A stretch of DNA of 64,000 bases from Lentisphaeria bacterium. Its GTDB lineage: Bacteria > Verrucomicrobiota > Lentisphaeria > Victivallales > UBA1829. Each line of letters opens with the position of its first letter. Positions within the stretch are counted from its first letter, which is position 1. Below, in pieces: positions 42,567 to 52,875 of the stretch. Location: NCBI GenBank assembly GCA_003526375.1, contig DPDG01000052.1, positions 74,520-138,519 of the forward strand. Direction: 5' to 3'. A program made the position numbers and the translations under genes. The notes below the pieces were generated by a model, which was not told the origin of the DNA, did no database searches, and saw nothing but the letters and a program-made list of their open reading frames with translations.

Positions 42567-43169
42567 ATGCAATACAGCCAGATTTTGGAGAATTCTCTTT
42601 ATTTATTGGCGCTTCTGAACCCTGCAAGCAAAGTCATGTTTCTTTCCACCTATGACCCGCATCTTTCGCGGAAACAGATTTTTGAGCTGTCATGGAAATC
42701 TTCCGCTGCCGCATTGATGATGCTGGTCGTGCTTGCCGGAGCCGGCGAGATCGTGCTCAGCAAAATCTTCCGTGTGGAACTCTACTCCCTGCGGATCACC
42801 GGCGGGCTTGTCGTTTTTCTGATCGGCTGGACCGCCATACGGGAAGGGCGTTTCATGCAGAAACGTCACCAGTCCATGAAGGAGAACTTTACGGATCTCT
42901 CGCTGGTTCCGCTTGCCGCGCCGCTGATTGCGGGGCCGGGAACCATTGCCGCCGCGATATCAAGCACCGCAGAATTCGGGATTTTTGCGACGACCTGCGC
43001 ACTGTCGCTGGCGATCTTCACCAATTTCATTTTCATGATGTTTTCTCCGGCGATCAACAATGTATTGGAAAAAACGCACCTGATCGGGCCTCTGATCCGG
43101 CTTACCGGACTCATCATCGCCGCGACGGCAATGCAGATGATCGCTACGGGAATCAAGGAGTTCATCTGA
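42567..43169 (+). CDS. MarC family (UPF0056) membrane protein
   Basis: This 200-residue integral membrane protein has six predicted hydrophobic helices and the family motifs LLALLNPASK near the N-terminus and VPLAAPLIAGPGTI in the middle. The family was once linked to multiple antibiotic resistance but its function is not known. It is downstream of a LacI regulator. Its stop lies four bases from the stop of the convergent MATE gene. Confidence 0.9.
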   Translation: MQYSQILENSLYLLALLNPASKVMFLSTYDPHLSRKQIFELSWKSSAAALMMLVVLAGAGEIVLSKIFRVELYSLRITGGLVVFLIGWTAIREGRFMQKRHQSMKENFTDLSLVPLAAPLIAGPGTIAAAISSTAEFGIFATTCALSLAIFTNFIFMMFSPAINNVLEKTHLIGPLIRLTGLIIAATAMQMIATGIKEFI

Positions 43170-43172
43170 TTT

Positions 43173-44558
43173 TCAGTGCGTTTCGCATGAACCTTCCTGC
43201 ATTTCGCGCCTGCGCAGATCACGGAAAAACAGGATCAGAAGCGGGATACAGCTCAGGAAAGAGAGGAAATCCGAAATGCACTGGGTGAGTTCAACTCCTC
43301 TCAATCCGAAAAAGCAGGGCAGGATGATGATCAGGGGAATGAAGTAGATGCCCTGGCGTGTCGCCGCGACGAAAGTCGCCTGCACTGGTTTTCCGACGGA
43401 CTGGAACAGCATATTGGACAATACGCTCAACGGCTGAAACGGCAGGGCTGCGCACTGTGCCCGCAGAGCGGCGGTGCCGATTGCCAGAACCGCAGCGTCT
43501 TCTTTCCTGAACAGCCCCAGGATTTCCGGCGCGAAAATAAAGCCGGCGATTCCGGCGCAGGCGAGAAATACGGTTCCAGCCTTGACGCAGAAGAAGAATG
43601 CCTCATGAACCCGCCCGTAGCGTTTCGCTCCGTAATTGTAACCGACGACCGGCTGGAACCCGTGTCCGAAACCGATCAGAATCGCCAGCACGAGGAAGAA
43701 GATGCGGCCGACAATCGACATCGCCGCCACGGCTGCGTCACCGTAGTTTGCCGCCGCAATATTCAAGGCGACCGTGGAGATGCTTGCCAGTCCCTGACGG
43801 CAGAACGAGGGGAAACCGATGCTCAGAATCTGAAGATAGACGCCCATATGTGTTGCAACATGGCGGATGGAAAGCTTTGTGATGCTCTTTCCCGAAACGA
43901 AAAAATAAAGCAGGATCGAAAAACTGATGCACTGGCTGATCAGAGTCGCGATTGCCGCACCGGAAATTCCAAGCTTGAAAGTGAAGATGAAAAGGGGGTC
44001 CAGGGCAATATTCAGCAGGCCGCCGAACCCGATGGCGATTGTGGCGAAGACCGGCTTCCCCTCGGAGCGGAGCAGATTGTTGAGGACGAAGGAGCAGCAC
44101 ATGAACGGAGTCCCGAAAAAGATATATCGCGCATAGTCCGTCGCGTAAGGAAGGATCGTAGGCGTTGCGCCGAGGAGAACCATGATGCGTTCCGTAAAGA
44201 CTAGACCTGTTGCCGCCAGCAGCGTTCCGGCGCCGATTGCCATGACAAATGCCGTCGAAGCGAACTCATCCGCCTTCTCTTGCCTGCGTTCGCCGAGAGC
44301 ACGCGAGACCAGGCTTCCCGAGCCCATTCCGATCATGAACCCGAGGGACTGAATGATCGCCATCATCGCAAAGACGATGCCGACCGCTCCAGCGGCGCTG
44401 GTTCCGAGCCTTGCCACGAAAAACGTATCCGCCATGTTGTAAACGGCTGTGATCAGCATCGTGAAAATCGTCGGGATGGCGAGGGTGACGATCAGGCGCG
44501 GTACCGGAGCCTGCGTCATTTTTTGGAACTGCCGCTGTCCGGCACTTTCATCCTGCAT
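43173..44558 (-). CDS. MATE family efflux transporter
   Basis: This 461-residue protein has about twelve hydrophobic helices in two repeats, with IPTIFTMLITAVYNMADTFF as the typical first helix and FGHGFQPVVGYNYGAKRYGR in the second half. It belongs to the NorM/DinF-type Na+- or H+-coupled multidrug and metabolite exporters. AGGAG lies nine bases before ATG 44558. It follows the MBL hydrolase gene by 36 bases and shares its transcript. Substrate unknown. Confidence 0.93.
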   Translation of the reverse strand: MQDESAGQRQFQKMTQAPVPRLIVTLAIPTIFTMLITAVYNMADTFFVARLGTSAAGAVGIVFAMMAIIQSLGFMIGMGSGSLVSRALGERRQEKADEFASTAFVMAIGAGTLLAATGLVFTERIMVLLGATPTILPYATDYARYIFFGTPFMCCSFVLNNLLRSEGKPVFATIAIGFGGLLNIALDPLFIFTFKLGISGAAIATLISQCISFSILLYFFVSGKSITKLSIRHVATHMGVYLQILSIGFPSFCRQGLASISTVALNIAAANYGDAAVAAMSIVGRIFFLVLAILIGFGHGFQPVVGYNYGAKRYGRVHEAFFFCVKAGTVFLACAGIAGFIFAPEILGLFRKEDAAVLAIGTAALRAQCAALPFQPLSVLSNMLFQSVGKPVQATFVAATRQGIYFIPLIIILPCFFGLRGVELTQCISDFLSFLSCIPLLILFFRDLRRREMQEGSCETH

Positions 44559-44594
44559 GAAATCTTACTCCTGCTTACTCTGAAATTCGGCGGT

Positions 44595-45719
44595 TTACCT
44601 GATGTTCCACCATTCCGCCGTGTCTGCGGACTCCGGCAGTGTTTTTTCTCCCATTTTCGGTGTAATGATCCTGATTTCTGCTTTCCGGGCGTGTTCCATG
44701 ACTTTGCGGATTGATTCATCCCACGGATGCATTGCCAGGTCAAATACGCCCCAGTGGATCGGCAGAAGGGTTTTTCCTCTCAGATCCTGATATGCCTTGA
44801 TCACTTCGCCCGGGAACATGTGATTGTTCGGCCAGCGCTCGTTCCAGGCGTCGATCTCAAGGCAGACCAGATCAAAAGGACCGTGTTTCCGCCCGATCTC
44901 TCTGAAATGTTTCCCATACCCGCCGTCCGCGCCGAAAAAGATCTTTTTCCCGCCGCCTTCGATCAGAAACGCCGCCCATAAGGTACGGTTGCGGTCTTTG
45001 CCGGAGCGGCCGGAAAAGTGACGTGAGGTCAGCGCAGTGATTTTCAGTCCGGCGAAAGTGATCGAATCATCCCAGTTGAGTTCATGGATCCGTTCCGGCG
45101 CGATTCCCCAGCCCCGCAGACGCGCACCGACTCCGAGCGGCACGATGAAATGAGTCTCTGTATCTCTCAGGAAGCGGATCGTTTTATATTCCAGATGATC
45201 GTAATGATCGTGGGAGACGATGAAGAAATCCAGCGGCGGCAGTTCATCCCGTGAAAGGGGCGATTCGCAGTAGCGCCTGACGACGCCGGGAAGCGGGGCG
45301 GCATTCCCGAAGACTGGGTCCGTCATGAAGCGTATCCCGTTCAGTTCAAAAATCAAGGTCGAGTGTCCCAGCCAGTAAACGGCAAAATCCTCCGGCTTTG
45401 CGGAAAAGGAATCTTTTGCCAGTCTGACGGACGGCAGTTCAAAAGCAGGCGCATTTTCCGAGGTGAACAGAAAACGGAAAAGCCCTGTCGATGCCGCCGC
45501 TTTCGTCAGATGCATGACTGCGGGTTCCTGATTCACGAACCTGCCGCCGGAATAATTCGGCAGCATCTCAAAATGTTTCTGCGCGGCTTCGTCCGGCAGC
45601 TCTCCGAACCGGGTGCTGATGCAGCAGGCGGTTCCCGCGGCAAGGAGCAGCAACAGACAGATACATATGGCAGACGTAATCAACATGCGTTTCTTCTTTT
45701 TCCCTTTTCCTTCATCCAT
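44595..45719 (-). CDS. Membrane-anchored MBL-fold hydrolase (NAPE-PLD-like)
   Basis: This 374-residue protein has a basic N-terminus and one transmembrane helix (about 12-32) that anchors it to the inner membrane with the enzyme domain probably outside. The metallo-beta-lactamase domain (about 110-350) has SHDHYDHLE, the HxHxDH zinc motif, then SRHFSGRSGKDRN, FGADGGYG and PIHWGVFDLAMHPW. This pattern matches UlaG/NAPE-PLD-like phosphodiesterases. It is in an operon with a MATE transporter. Confidence 0.88.
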   Translation of the reverse strand: MDEGKGKKKKRMLITSAICICLLLLLAAGTACCISTRFGELPDEAAQKHFEMLPNYSGGRFVNQEPAVMHLTKAAASTGLFRFLFTSENAPAFELPSVRLAKDSFSAKPEDFAVYWLGHSTLIFELNGIRFMTDPVFGNAAPLPGVVRRYCESPLSRDELPPLDFFIVSHDHYDHLEYKTIRFLRDTETHFIVPLGVGARLRGWGIAPERIHELNWDDSITFAGLKITALTSRHFSGRSGKDRNRTLWAAFLIEGGGKKIFFGADGGYGKHFREIGRKHGPFDLVCLEIDAWNERWPNNHMFPGEVIKAYQDLRGKTLLPIHWGVFDLAMHPWDESIRKVMEHARKAEIRIITPKMGEKTLPESADTAEWWNIR

Positions 45720-45999
45720 GCCATGATGCCTTTCCTTGAGGTTATGAGCCTGAAAACAATCAATTTAGCACCGCAGGACTGCAATTTCAAACCTGATACG
45801 CAAGATAAATTTTCCACCCGCGTGAGCGAGATGCGTCAGTGGAAGATATCATGCGCAGGTGCTTTTGCATCTTGAGCGCCAAACTCTTTCTTTCGCAGCG
45901 CTGTTATTTTTGCGACTTTTTCGGTTCCATGCTTGAAAAACGGCGATTCAGATTCAAATTATAAGAATTGGATTTTATTTTTAAAGGAGGGATGATATC

Positions 46000-48774
46000 A
46001 TGGCGATGTCGAAAAAGAAGAAAATACTGGTGATTGCCGGATGCGTGGCAGGCGGACTGGTTCTGTTGCTGGCGGCTGCTTACAATGTGGCGCTCAGTTC
46101 GAGTGTGATCTGTTCCCGGTGGCTTCCGATGGCGGGGCGGATGACGAATTCCACGATGACGGCGTCCGAGGTGAAGCTGAGTCTGTTCGGAAACAGTCTT
46201 GAGGTCAGGGACTTTGTATATGCGAGTCCGTCGGGGATCGAAGTCAGAGTGGATTCGTTACAGACGAAAATCGCATTCATCAAGGCGATATCCAAGGATA
46301 TCCGCGTCAACGGCCTGGCATTGAAAGGCGTCCATGCGAAAATCCGTCCGGTGCGGAAAAAAGCAATCCCGCCCGCAGCCGGAACTCCGGTTGCCGCTGT
46401 GACTCCCGCGACAGGTGTGAACCGTCCGGCGGCGAATGAGAATACCGCGGTGCCGCTGATTGAGGATTTTCAGATACCGGAATCTATTCTCGGATGGAAA
46501 GCGCTTCCATTCAAGATCGCGTTGAAAGATGTTGCGCTCCAGAATATTACTGTGGATTACGCGGATGAAGCCGGAGAGATGGATTTCAAATATGTGATCA
46601 ATTCTCTCTCTCTGAACCGGGTGACTCCGGGAATGACGACGGAAATCACTTTGGACTCTTTCCTGACCGGCTCTCTGAAAAAGCAGGGGGTGGAAATCCG
46701 TTCTCTGCCGTTGTTCCTCTCCTTTAAAACATTACTGGGAGATGCTCTTTTTCCGGAAACTTTCGACCTTGCCGTGAATCTTTATGACACGGAAAACCGG
46801 TCGGCTGTTTTTGTCTGGTCGGCTTATCCGGGACAGCAGATCGTTCCGGGAGTTGTGCGTCTTGCCGTGCGCGGGAAAAAAGTTTCGGCGAAGTGGGAAT
46901 TGGAGGAACTGCTCGGAGTTCTTGGAAAGTCTTCGCTGAAAGCTTCCGGCAGCCTGGAACCGCGTCTCAACAATGCGTCTTTTGTATGGACGCTGAAAGG
47001 ATATCCGTCTCAACTGCCCCAACCGCTGCCATCCGTCATGAAGAAATCCGGCATGGAGCTTTCTTATGTGGAGGAAAACGGCAAGATCACATTCCTGAAC
47101 GGCAAGCTTGATTATTCCGATATCATCTCCGCGACCGGATTCAAGTTGGATGAGAAGGGAACCGCCGTCGGTGATTTCCGCGGAACGTTGAATTATATTG
47201 CCTTTGCGGATCTGCCGGAGGGCGCCGTCGGTTTGTCGAATGCGGTGGTGGATGTCTCGGAGGGAGAAAGCAAGCTGATTACGCTCAAGAGTACGGCGCC
47301 GCTGGTTTTCTACAAGGGACGGAAGGGATTTTTCCCGGATCCGCAGATGGCGCCGAATCTCCGGTTTTCCCTGCGTGAGATGGCTTTGTCGAAGCTGAAC
47401 ATGTTCCTGAAAGGAAAAAGGTTCAGAAACGGAGCGGCGGAACTGAACGCCGTACTGGAAACGGATCAGCAGCGCAATATTCTCCTGACCGCGAATGCAC
47501 AGGTCAAAGAGAAACTGAAAGGCAGAGCCGCAGCGGACCTTGCCGTGAATGCGCGGCTTGACCTCAGAAACAAAACGTCGCCCGATACGATCCGCATTTC
47601 GTCCGCAAATCTTGACGTTCCCGTTTTGCAGGAGATTTTCAAGCTGGAGGACACCGGTGCCGTTCAGGCGCAGGCTCCTGCGCCGCAGACATCCGTTCCG
47701 CAGAACAAAGATGCGGATGCAAAGAAGATTGCATCCGGACCGGCGGTTCAGGCGAAGGATTCCGCACAGCCCCGGACTCCGTCTTCACCTGCCGATAAGC
47801 TGCCGTCGTTCGTGAGGGAACAGAATGTCAATCTGACTCTGGACCTGAAGAAGATACATTATGCGGACGGTGTTGATTTTGCGCTTACCGGCGATATTTC
47901 TTTCAAGGACCTGACGGTTGCCGCGAAGAATCTGCTTGTGCTGATCAACGGTACGAAGTTTCCGCTGAATGCGGAGGTGAATCTGGCGACGGAGCAATTG
48001 AAAATCGGCGGTTCCACCGCCGCATTGAACGCCGCCCCGCTGGTCAACTCATTTCTGAAACAGAAGAAGACAGCCGCTCTGACCGTGGATTCCCTGAAAT
48101 TCGATATCCGGACGAAAGGTTTTACTCCGGACTCCGTCAGGAAAAACCTGAACGGGTCTTTTGTGGTGAATGCGTCGAATATCGCGGTTCCTTTGGAACT
48201 TGATCAGTCCAGCGACCTGCTGAAAGTGATTATGATTCCGCTGAAAAGCATACCGGCGCTGCTGGAAATGCTCGGAGGAAGCGGGCTCAGGAACCTTGCC
48301 GTTGAAAAGACGCAGGGGCTCAACAACGTGTTGAGCGGAGCGGCGGATCTTCGTTTTACCACTGCCAGTCTTGATACCTCTTTCCTGAATGGAGTGGTTA
48401 CATTGAAGGATCTGACTTTGACCGGAGACCTGATTCTCTCTGAAACATTGCTCGGAACCGTGAATCTCGTGAACAATGACATCGACCTCAAGACCCGGAC
48501 CGGGCTGGAGCTTATTACGATACCGATGAATTTCAAGGGAACAATCAATTCGCCTAAGCCGGATTATGCGAGCGCCGTTACGGATTTCCTGAAAGTCAAT
48601 GCGACCGCCACGCTCCAGAAATCTGTGGATAAACTTCTGGACAGAGCTTTGGATTCCGGGAAGAAATCCACCGGAGAGAATACGCTTCAGAAAGAGGAAA
48701 AGATTTTGGACAAGGCGATTGACAAGGGCGTTCAGAAAGGGCTTGAACGACTGAACAAATGGCTGAACAAATAA
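46000..48774 (+). CDS. AsmA-like envelope protein (DUF748 type)
   Basis: This 924-residue protein has one N-terminal membrane helix (about 8-29) and a long beta-rich periplasmic part with repeated amphipathic strands, as in AsmA/TamB/YhdP proteins that bridge the envelope and move lipids. The N-terminal SEVKLSLFGNSLEVRDFVY and the C-terminal LNGVVTLKDLTLTGDLIL are typical. Two Ala/Pro-rich linkers occur near 125-145 and 560-605. An AAGGAGG ribosome site precedes ATG 46000. Galactokinase follows 27 bases downstream. Confidence 0.8.
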   Translation: MAMSKKKKILVIAGCVAGGLVLLLAAAYNVALSSSVICSRWLPMAGRMTNSTMTASEVKLSLFGNSLEVRDFVYASPSGIEVRVDSLQTKIAFIKAISKDIRVNGLALKGVHAKIRPVRKKAIPPAAGTPVAAVTPATGVNRPAANENTAVPLIEDFQIPESILGWKALPFKIALKDVALQNITVDYADEAGEMDFKYVINSLSLNRVTPGMTTEITLDSFLTGSLKKQGVEIRSLPLFLSFKTLLGDALFPETFDLAVNLYDTENRSAVFVWSAYPGQQIVPGVVRLAVRGKKVSAKWELEELLGVLGKSSLKASGSLEPRLNNASFVWTLKGYPSQLPQPLPSVMKKSGMELSYVEENGKITFLNGKLDYSDIISATGFKLDEKGTAVGDFRGTLNYIAFADLPEGAVGLSNAVVDVSEGESKLITLKSTAPLVFYKGRKGFFPDPQMAPNLRFSLREMALSKLNMFLKGKRFRNGAAELNAVLETDQQRNILLTANAQVKEKLKGRAAADLAVNARLDLRNKTSPDTIRISSANLDVPVLQEIFKLEDTGAVQAQAPAPQTSVPQNKDADAKKIASGPAVQAKDSAQPRTPSSPADKLPSFVREQNVNLTLDLKKIHYADGVDFALTGDISFKDLTVAAKNLLVLINGTKFPLNAEVNLATEQLKIGGSTAALNAAPLVNSFLKQKKTAALTVDSLKFDIRTKGFTPDSVRKNLNGSFVVNASNIAVPLELDQSSDLLKVIMIPLKSIPALLEMLGGSGLRNLAVEKTQGLNNVLSGAADLRFTTASLDTSFLNGVVTLKDLTLTGDLILSETLLGTVNLVNNDIDLKTRTGLELITIPMNFKGTINSPKPDYASAVTDFLKVNATATLQKSVDKLLDRALDSGKKSTGENTLQKEEKILDKAIDKGVQKGLERLNKWLNK

Positions 48775-48801
48775 GTGAACATTTTAACATAAGGAATGAA
48801 A

Positions 48802-49956
48802 ATGGAACCATTGGAAAAGATTTTTGAATCGCATTTCGGCAGAAAACCCGCGGTGCTCTCCCGTGCTCCCGGACGGCTGGAGATTCTCGGCAACCATACG
48901 GATTACAATGAGGGCTATGTCCTGAGTGCCGCAGTGACGCAGGCGACCTCTTTCGCTATGGCTCCGAAGGAAGGTTCCGTCTGCACTCTTGTAGACTGTG
49001 CGCTTTCCGGCGAGTTCAAAATTGATCTTGACAATATGGATGCGCCCCGCAAGGGCGACTGGACAAACTATCTCAAGGGTGCGCTGGTGGAGCTGCGCCG
49101 CCGCGGTGTCCGGTTCGGCGCGTTCGATGCGGTGCTCAGGAGCACCGTTCCGCTGTCCGCGGGAATGAGCAGTTCCGCCGCGCTGGAAATGGCATTCTGT
49201 TTTGCTCTCAAGACGATTTACGGCATTGATCTTCCGAAAGCCGACTGGGCGAGGGTGGGGCAGGCTGTGGAGAATAAATATATGGGATTGCAGTCGGGAC
49301 TGCTGGATCAGTTCAGTTCGATTTTCGGCAGGAAGGATGCGCTGATCCTCTGTGATTTCCGCTCGGTCGAGGTTCTGAAAAATGTGCCGATGCCTCCGGG
49401 ATATTCGATTGTCGTGGCGAATACGATGGTGAAGCACAATCTCGTGGAGTCCGATTACAATAAGCGCCGCGAGAGCTGCGAACGCGCCCGCGATGTGATC
49501 CGTCAGGTCTGTCCGCAGGTCAAAATGCTCCGCGATGTCGACCGGAAAATGCTGGAGTCCTGCCGTGACAAAATGGATGCGGTCGATTACCGCCGCGCCC
49601 TGCACGTGGTCGGGGAAGATGAGCGTGTGATGCGTGGAGTCGCATTCCTTGAAAAAGGCGACATCAGATCTTTCGGAGAGCTTCTTTTCGAGAGCCATGA
49701 AAGCTCGCGCGTCAACTTCGAGAACAGTTGTCCCGAGCTGGACGCGCTGGTAGAGATCGCCCGTTCCATTCCGGACTGCCTCGGCGCCCGTTTGAGCGGC
49801 GGCGGTTTCGGCGGAATTACGATTCATCTTGTCAGGCACGATGCGGCGGAAGGTTACTGCAACCGTCTCAAAACCGCATATAAAGCCATGACGGGCAAAG
49901 AGACGCAGACGATTCTCTGTGACATCGGCGACGGCGCCAGTGCGCAGGCGCTCTGA
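48802..49956 (+). CDS. galK: Galactokinase (GHMP family)
   Basis: This 384-residue kinase phosphorylates galactose at C1 in the Leloir pathway. It has GRLEILGNHTDYNEG (the galactokinase signature), the GHMP ATP loop LSAGMSSSAALE and GARLSGGGFGG near the C-terminus. The signature residue that is Glu in E. coli (GEHTDY) is Asn here, as in some clostridial enzymes. ATG 48802 is chosen because AAGGA sits 6 bases upstream; the ATG at 48796 has no room. Followed by a clear terminator. Confidence 0.92.
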   Translation: MEPLEKIFESHFGRKPAVLSRAPGRLEILGNHTDYNEGYVLSAAVTQATSFAMAPKEGSVCTLVDCALSGEFKIDLDNMDAPRKGDWTNYLKGALVELRRRGVRFGAFDAVLRSTVPLSAGMSSSAALEMAFCFALKTIYGIDLPKADWARVGQAVENKYMGLQSGLLDQFSSIFGRKDALILCDFRSVEVLKNVPMPPGYSIVVANTMVKHNLVESDYNKRRESCERARDVIRQVCPQVKMLRDVDRKMLESCRDKMDAVDYRRALHVVGEDERVMRGVAFLEKGDIRSFGELLFESHESSRVNFENSCPELDALVEIARSIPDCLGARLSGGGFGGITIHLVRHDAAEGYCNRLKTAYKAMTGKETQTILCDIGDGASAQAL

Positions 49957-49980
49957 TCTTTTCCGTATCGGAAATGAATG

Positions 49981-50018
49981 AACCGGAAGAACGGAATGAA
50001 CTCCGCTTCCGGTTTTTT
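49981..50018 (+). terminator. Rho-independent terminator after galK
   Basis: A perfect 9-bp stem AACCGGAAG/CTTCCGGTT (49981-49989, 50006-50014) ends in a run of T. Confidence 0.9.
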
Positions 50019-50166
50019 ATGTAAAAATCCGCATTTGACGGTAGAGCCCGTTCCGGATTCAAAAGTGGTCCAGCGGTGAACTGCCGGCCACGCATAGCGC
50101 GAAATCTCCGCCGGAGGGATTTTGACCCGCTTATGCCGTATACTGTTATCGGGTATCGGGCTTTCG

Positions 50167-51891
50167 TTATTTCCGTTTCATCCAGACCGTGAGTCTGTTA
50201 TCCATAGAAAAACGGTTTCCGGCGGAGGCGTAATCACAGAGGAGCGTTCCGTCTGAAAGGCGTTTTACAAGGTGAAATTCGTTTCCCGGATTTTCCGTGT
50301 CTTGTGTAATGCCGTCTGCCGGAACGGGGCGGTTCACCTTGCCGAGACGGGAATCCTGTGCCAGCACGACCGGTCCCGCGAGATAGCCCACCCTGCTGAT
50401 GTCAGGGGAAAACACCTGTTCCGGCGTAAGATCGAACAGGATTTCAACCCGGTCTGCATTGCTCCAGCTCCGTTCGAGAGCCAGATACTCGCCGGGGACT
50501 GCGGGAAGTTCTTTTCCGTTCAGCCGGAAAACAGATCTGCCTTTCCACCAGCAGGGGATGCGGAAGCGGATCGTGAACCGTTCCGGTTCCTGTATGCAGA
50601 GTGTAATCCCGACGGTTTCCCGCCACGGATAATCTCCGCTGACTTCCAGTTCCGCAGTCTGTCCGCGAGGGGTATTGAAAGAGCAGGTGAGAGGCTCATA
50701 GGCATTGAGGACAATACCGTCATGGCTGCCGAGGACGGCGGTATAGGACGCCATGGCGATGCCTTCCGGCCCCTGCGCCAGACAGCAATCCTCCCCGAAT
50801 CCGGGCAGTTGATCCGGAGCCGCTTTTTTGAAGCCGGCGCCGGAAAGCGGGGAGGGATTGGCGTGAATGTACCAGCTCCCGTCCGGTTTCATGGAGCCGA
50901 GCATCGCATTGTAGAAAGAGCGTTCCATGCAGTCTGCCGCGGTGGCGGATCCGGTCAGTTTCAGAATCCTGTCGCAGTAATGAAGCCATGTGGCTGTAAC
51001 ACAGGTTTCTCCGTGATTGCCGGAGTCGTCGCGAGTTTGCCGCATTGCCCCGTAATACCAGAATTCGCCAACGGTATCTTTGAGTCCCCCGCCTCCGGTG
51101 ATGAAGATTTCCTGTTCTTTCACCATGCGGAAGAGCTCCGTAACGGTTTCCAGATATTCCTCCTGCGGGTCCATGAGGTGGAATTCCGAAAGCCCCTGAA
51201 AACAGGAGAGCATTTCATAGGCCTTGCCGTTTCCGATCTCCGCCGGAGGAATGTGCCTGCGTGCGGCTTCGAAGATATTGTGCTTCAGGGAACAGCCGGA
51301 GTCAACGATTCGGCGCGCATAGTCGCGGTAACGCTGTTCTCCGGTAGCGGCGGCGACTCCGCAGACCGCGCCGAGAATCGAACATGCGGCGAGCCCTTCG
51401 TGCCAGCCGTAATGCGGCATGGACTGCCCTGTGACCGGAATCTGCTGCATCAGATGGTCGAGCATGCCGCGGCAGGCGTTCAGCACCTGTTCATCATGCT
51501 CGATGAGATTGTAATAGCGAAGCAGGGCGAGAAGCACATACTTGCGTCCCCAGATGTCCCAGCCTCCGGTCTGTTTTTCCGCCGGATAAGAGCTGATGCA
51601 GCCGTCCGGTGTCTGTGTGGAAAGCATGTCGCGGACCGTGTCCCGGATTATTTGCAGGAGTTCGGCGTCCTGCGTTCCGTGCCATGCAAGAATTGCCGAG
51701 CGGACGATCTTTCCCCAGAATTCGCAGCGCCAGAGATTGTCTTTTTCATTCCGGAAGCGGAACGGATCGACCAGCTTTCTGTAATCGACTTTTTTGAGAC
51801 GGTTGTCCGTGGTCAGCCTGAGCGCTTTTCCCATGACACCGTGAAGCCGGACCGCACCGGCGGGAAGAGAATGAAAACGATCCTGATTCAT
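50167..51891 (-). CDS. DUF1680/GH127-like beta-L-arabinofuranosidase
   Basis: This 574-residue protein has an (alpha/alpha)6-barrel-type region (about 1-400) and C-terminal beta domains. The zinc-thiolate active site of GH127 HypBA1 (Glu338, Cys340, Cys417, Cys418) has good counterparts in GETC (E294, C296) and DCC (about C368-C369). No signal peptide is seen, so the substrate is probably an imported oligosaccharide. ATG 51891 has a strong GGAGG; the longer frame to 51915 adds eight residues. An AraC regulator lies just upstream, and a fucose/arabinose isomerase-like gene is divergent. Confidence 0.85.
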   Translation of the reverse strand: MNQDRFHSLPAGAVRLHGVMGKALRLTTDNRLKKVDYRKLVDPFRFRNEKDNLWRCEFWGKIVRSAILAWHGTQDAELLQIIRDTVRDMLSTQTPDGCISSYPAEKQTGGWDIWGRKYVLLALLRYYNLIEHDEQVLNACRGMLDHLMQQIPVTGQSMPHYGWHEGLAACSILGAVCGVAAATGEQRYRDYARRIVDSGCSLKHNIFEAARRHIPPAEIGNGKAYEMLSCFQGLSEFHLMDPQEEYLETVTELFRMVKEQEIFITGGGGLKDTVGEFWYYGAMRQTRDDSGNHGETCVTATWLHYCDRILKLTGSATAADCMERSFYNAMLGSMKPDGSWYIHANPSPLSGAGFKKAAPDQLPGFGEDCCLAQGPEGIAMASYTAVLGSHDGIVLNAYEPLTCSFNTPRGQTAELEVSGDYPWRETVGITLCIQEPERFTIRFRIPCWWKGRSVFRLNGKELPAVPGEYLALERSWSNADRVEILFDLTPEQVFSPDISRVGYLAGPVVLAQDSRLGKVNRPVPADGITQDTENPGNEFHLVKRLSDGTLLCDYASAGNRFSMDNRLTVWMKRK

Positions 51892-52005
51892 AAAACCTCC
51901 TGTTTTTGGATTCATGTTTCACTTACGCCTTAAGATAAAAGATTCTGTCTTTGAATTCTATAACAAACCGGAAAAAAAACAGGATGATTTATTCCGGTTT
52001 GAAAC

Positions 52006-52875
52006 TCAGGCATCTTTCTGCTTCCGGCGGAAAGCCAGTGGAGAGGTCTTCATCTGTTTTTTGAACATCCGTATAAAATAAGAGGTGTCGTGGAAACCGC
52101 ATGCCTCGGCGATGTCCGTGACATTCATGTCCGGCTCGGAGACAAGGAGGCGGCAGGCTTCGCTGATCCGGAGCAGATTGGTATGGGCGAGCAGGGAGAT
52201 TCCCGTGTTTTTCGCAAAAAAACGGCTGACGCTGTTGGGCGTCATGTTCATGGTTCCGGCAATCTGCTCCAGTCGGAAAGGCGAACGGAAATGAGCGGCA
52301 AGATAATTCGTCAGTTTCGAGAGCTTCTGCGCCGTCGTCCTGTTCATTTTCCCGAAATCATGGAGCTGTCCGGCTTTCCGGCAGATTTCAGAGAGAATCA
52401 GCAGTGTGCGGGCGTGGAGTTCCGCTGCATAACCGGGAGAGTGTCCCTTGAGCGAGCGGTAGATCGCGGTCATCATTTCCGCGATGCCCATACTGTTCGG
52501 GGCGGACAGATGGAGGCATTTCCCAGTGTTTTCCCGTTTCATGAAAATGTCTGAAAAATTGGCGTATTCATTCAGGGAATCAAGTTCCAGACGGGAAAAC
52601 GCCCGGAAATCAACCAAAAGGTTGCAGGTGATCGCCTGATGAGTAATGCAGAACGTATGGAGCGTTTCCGGCGGAATGACATAAATATCGCCGGGTATGA
52701 TCGGATAATCGGACCTGGCGATCGTATTGACGCCGCTTCCGCTTTGGATATAAAGGATTTCGGTATAATCATGGATATGGGGCGCTTCATAATATCCGGC
52801 AGGTGCGGACTGGCGGACAAGATGGAGGTGGAGTCCGGACGTCTTGCAGAAATCTTCGAGTTTGAATATCTTCAT
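52006..52875 (-). CDS. AraC family transcriptional regulator
   Basis: This 289-residue protein has an N-terminal cupin sensor (about 20-110; EAPHIHDYTEILYI and PGDIYVIPPETLH) and a C-terminal double helix-turn-helix (about 185-285; the signature ACGFHDTSYFIRMFKKQM). It is followed on the same strand by the GH127-like gene and faces the isomerase gene, with tandem 20-bp repeats in the intervening region that look like its operator. Confidence 0.92.
   Translation of the reverse strand: MKIFKLEDFCKTSGLHLHLVRQSAPAGYYEAPHIHDYTEILYIQSGSGVNTIARSDYPIIPGDIYVIPPETLHTFCITHQAITCNLLVDFRAFSRLELDSLNEYANFSDIFMKRENTGKCLHLSAPNSMGIAEMMTAIYRSLKGHSPGYAAELHARTLLILSEICRKAGQLHDFGKMNRTTAQKLSKLTNYLAAHFRSPFRLEQIAGTMNMTPNSVSRFFAKNTGISLLAHTNLLRISEACRLLVSEPDMNVTDIAEACGFHDTSYFIRMFKKQMKTSPLAFRRKQKDA

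Noticed and set aside
50272..51933. Plus-strand frame of 553 codons
   Set aside because: It is antisense to the GH127-like gene, which has conserved active-site residues and a ribosome site.
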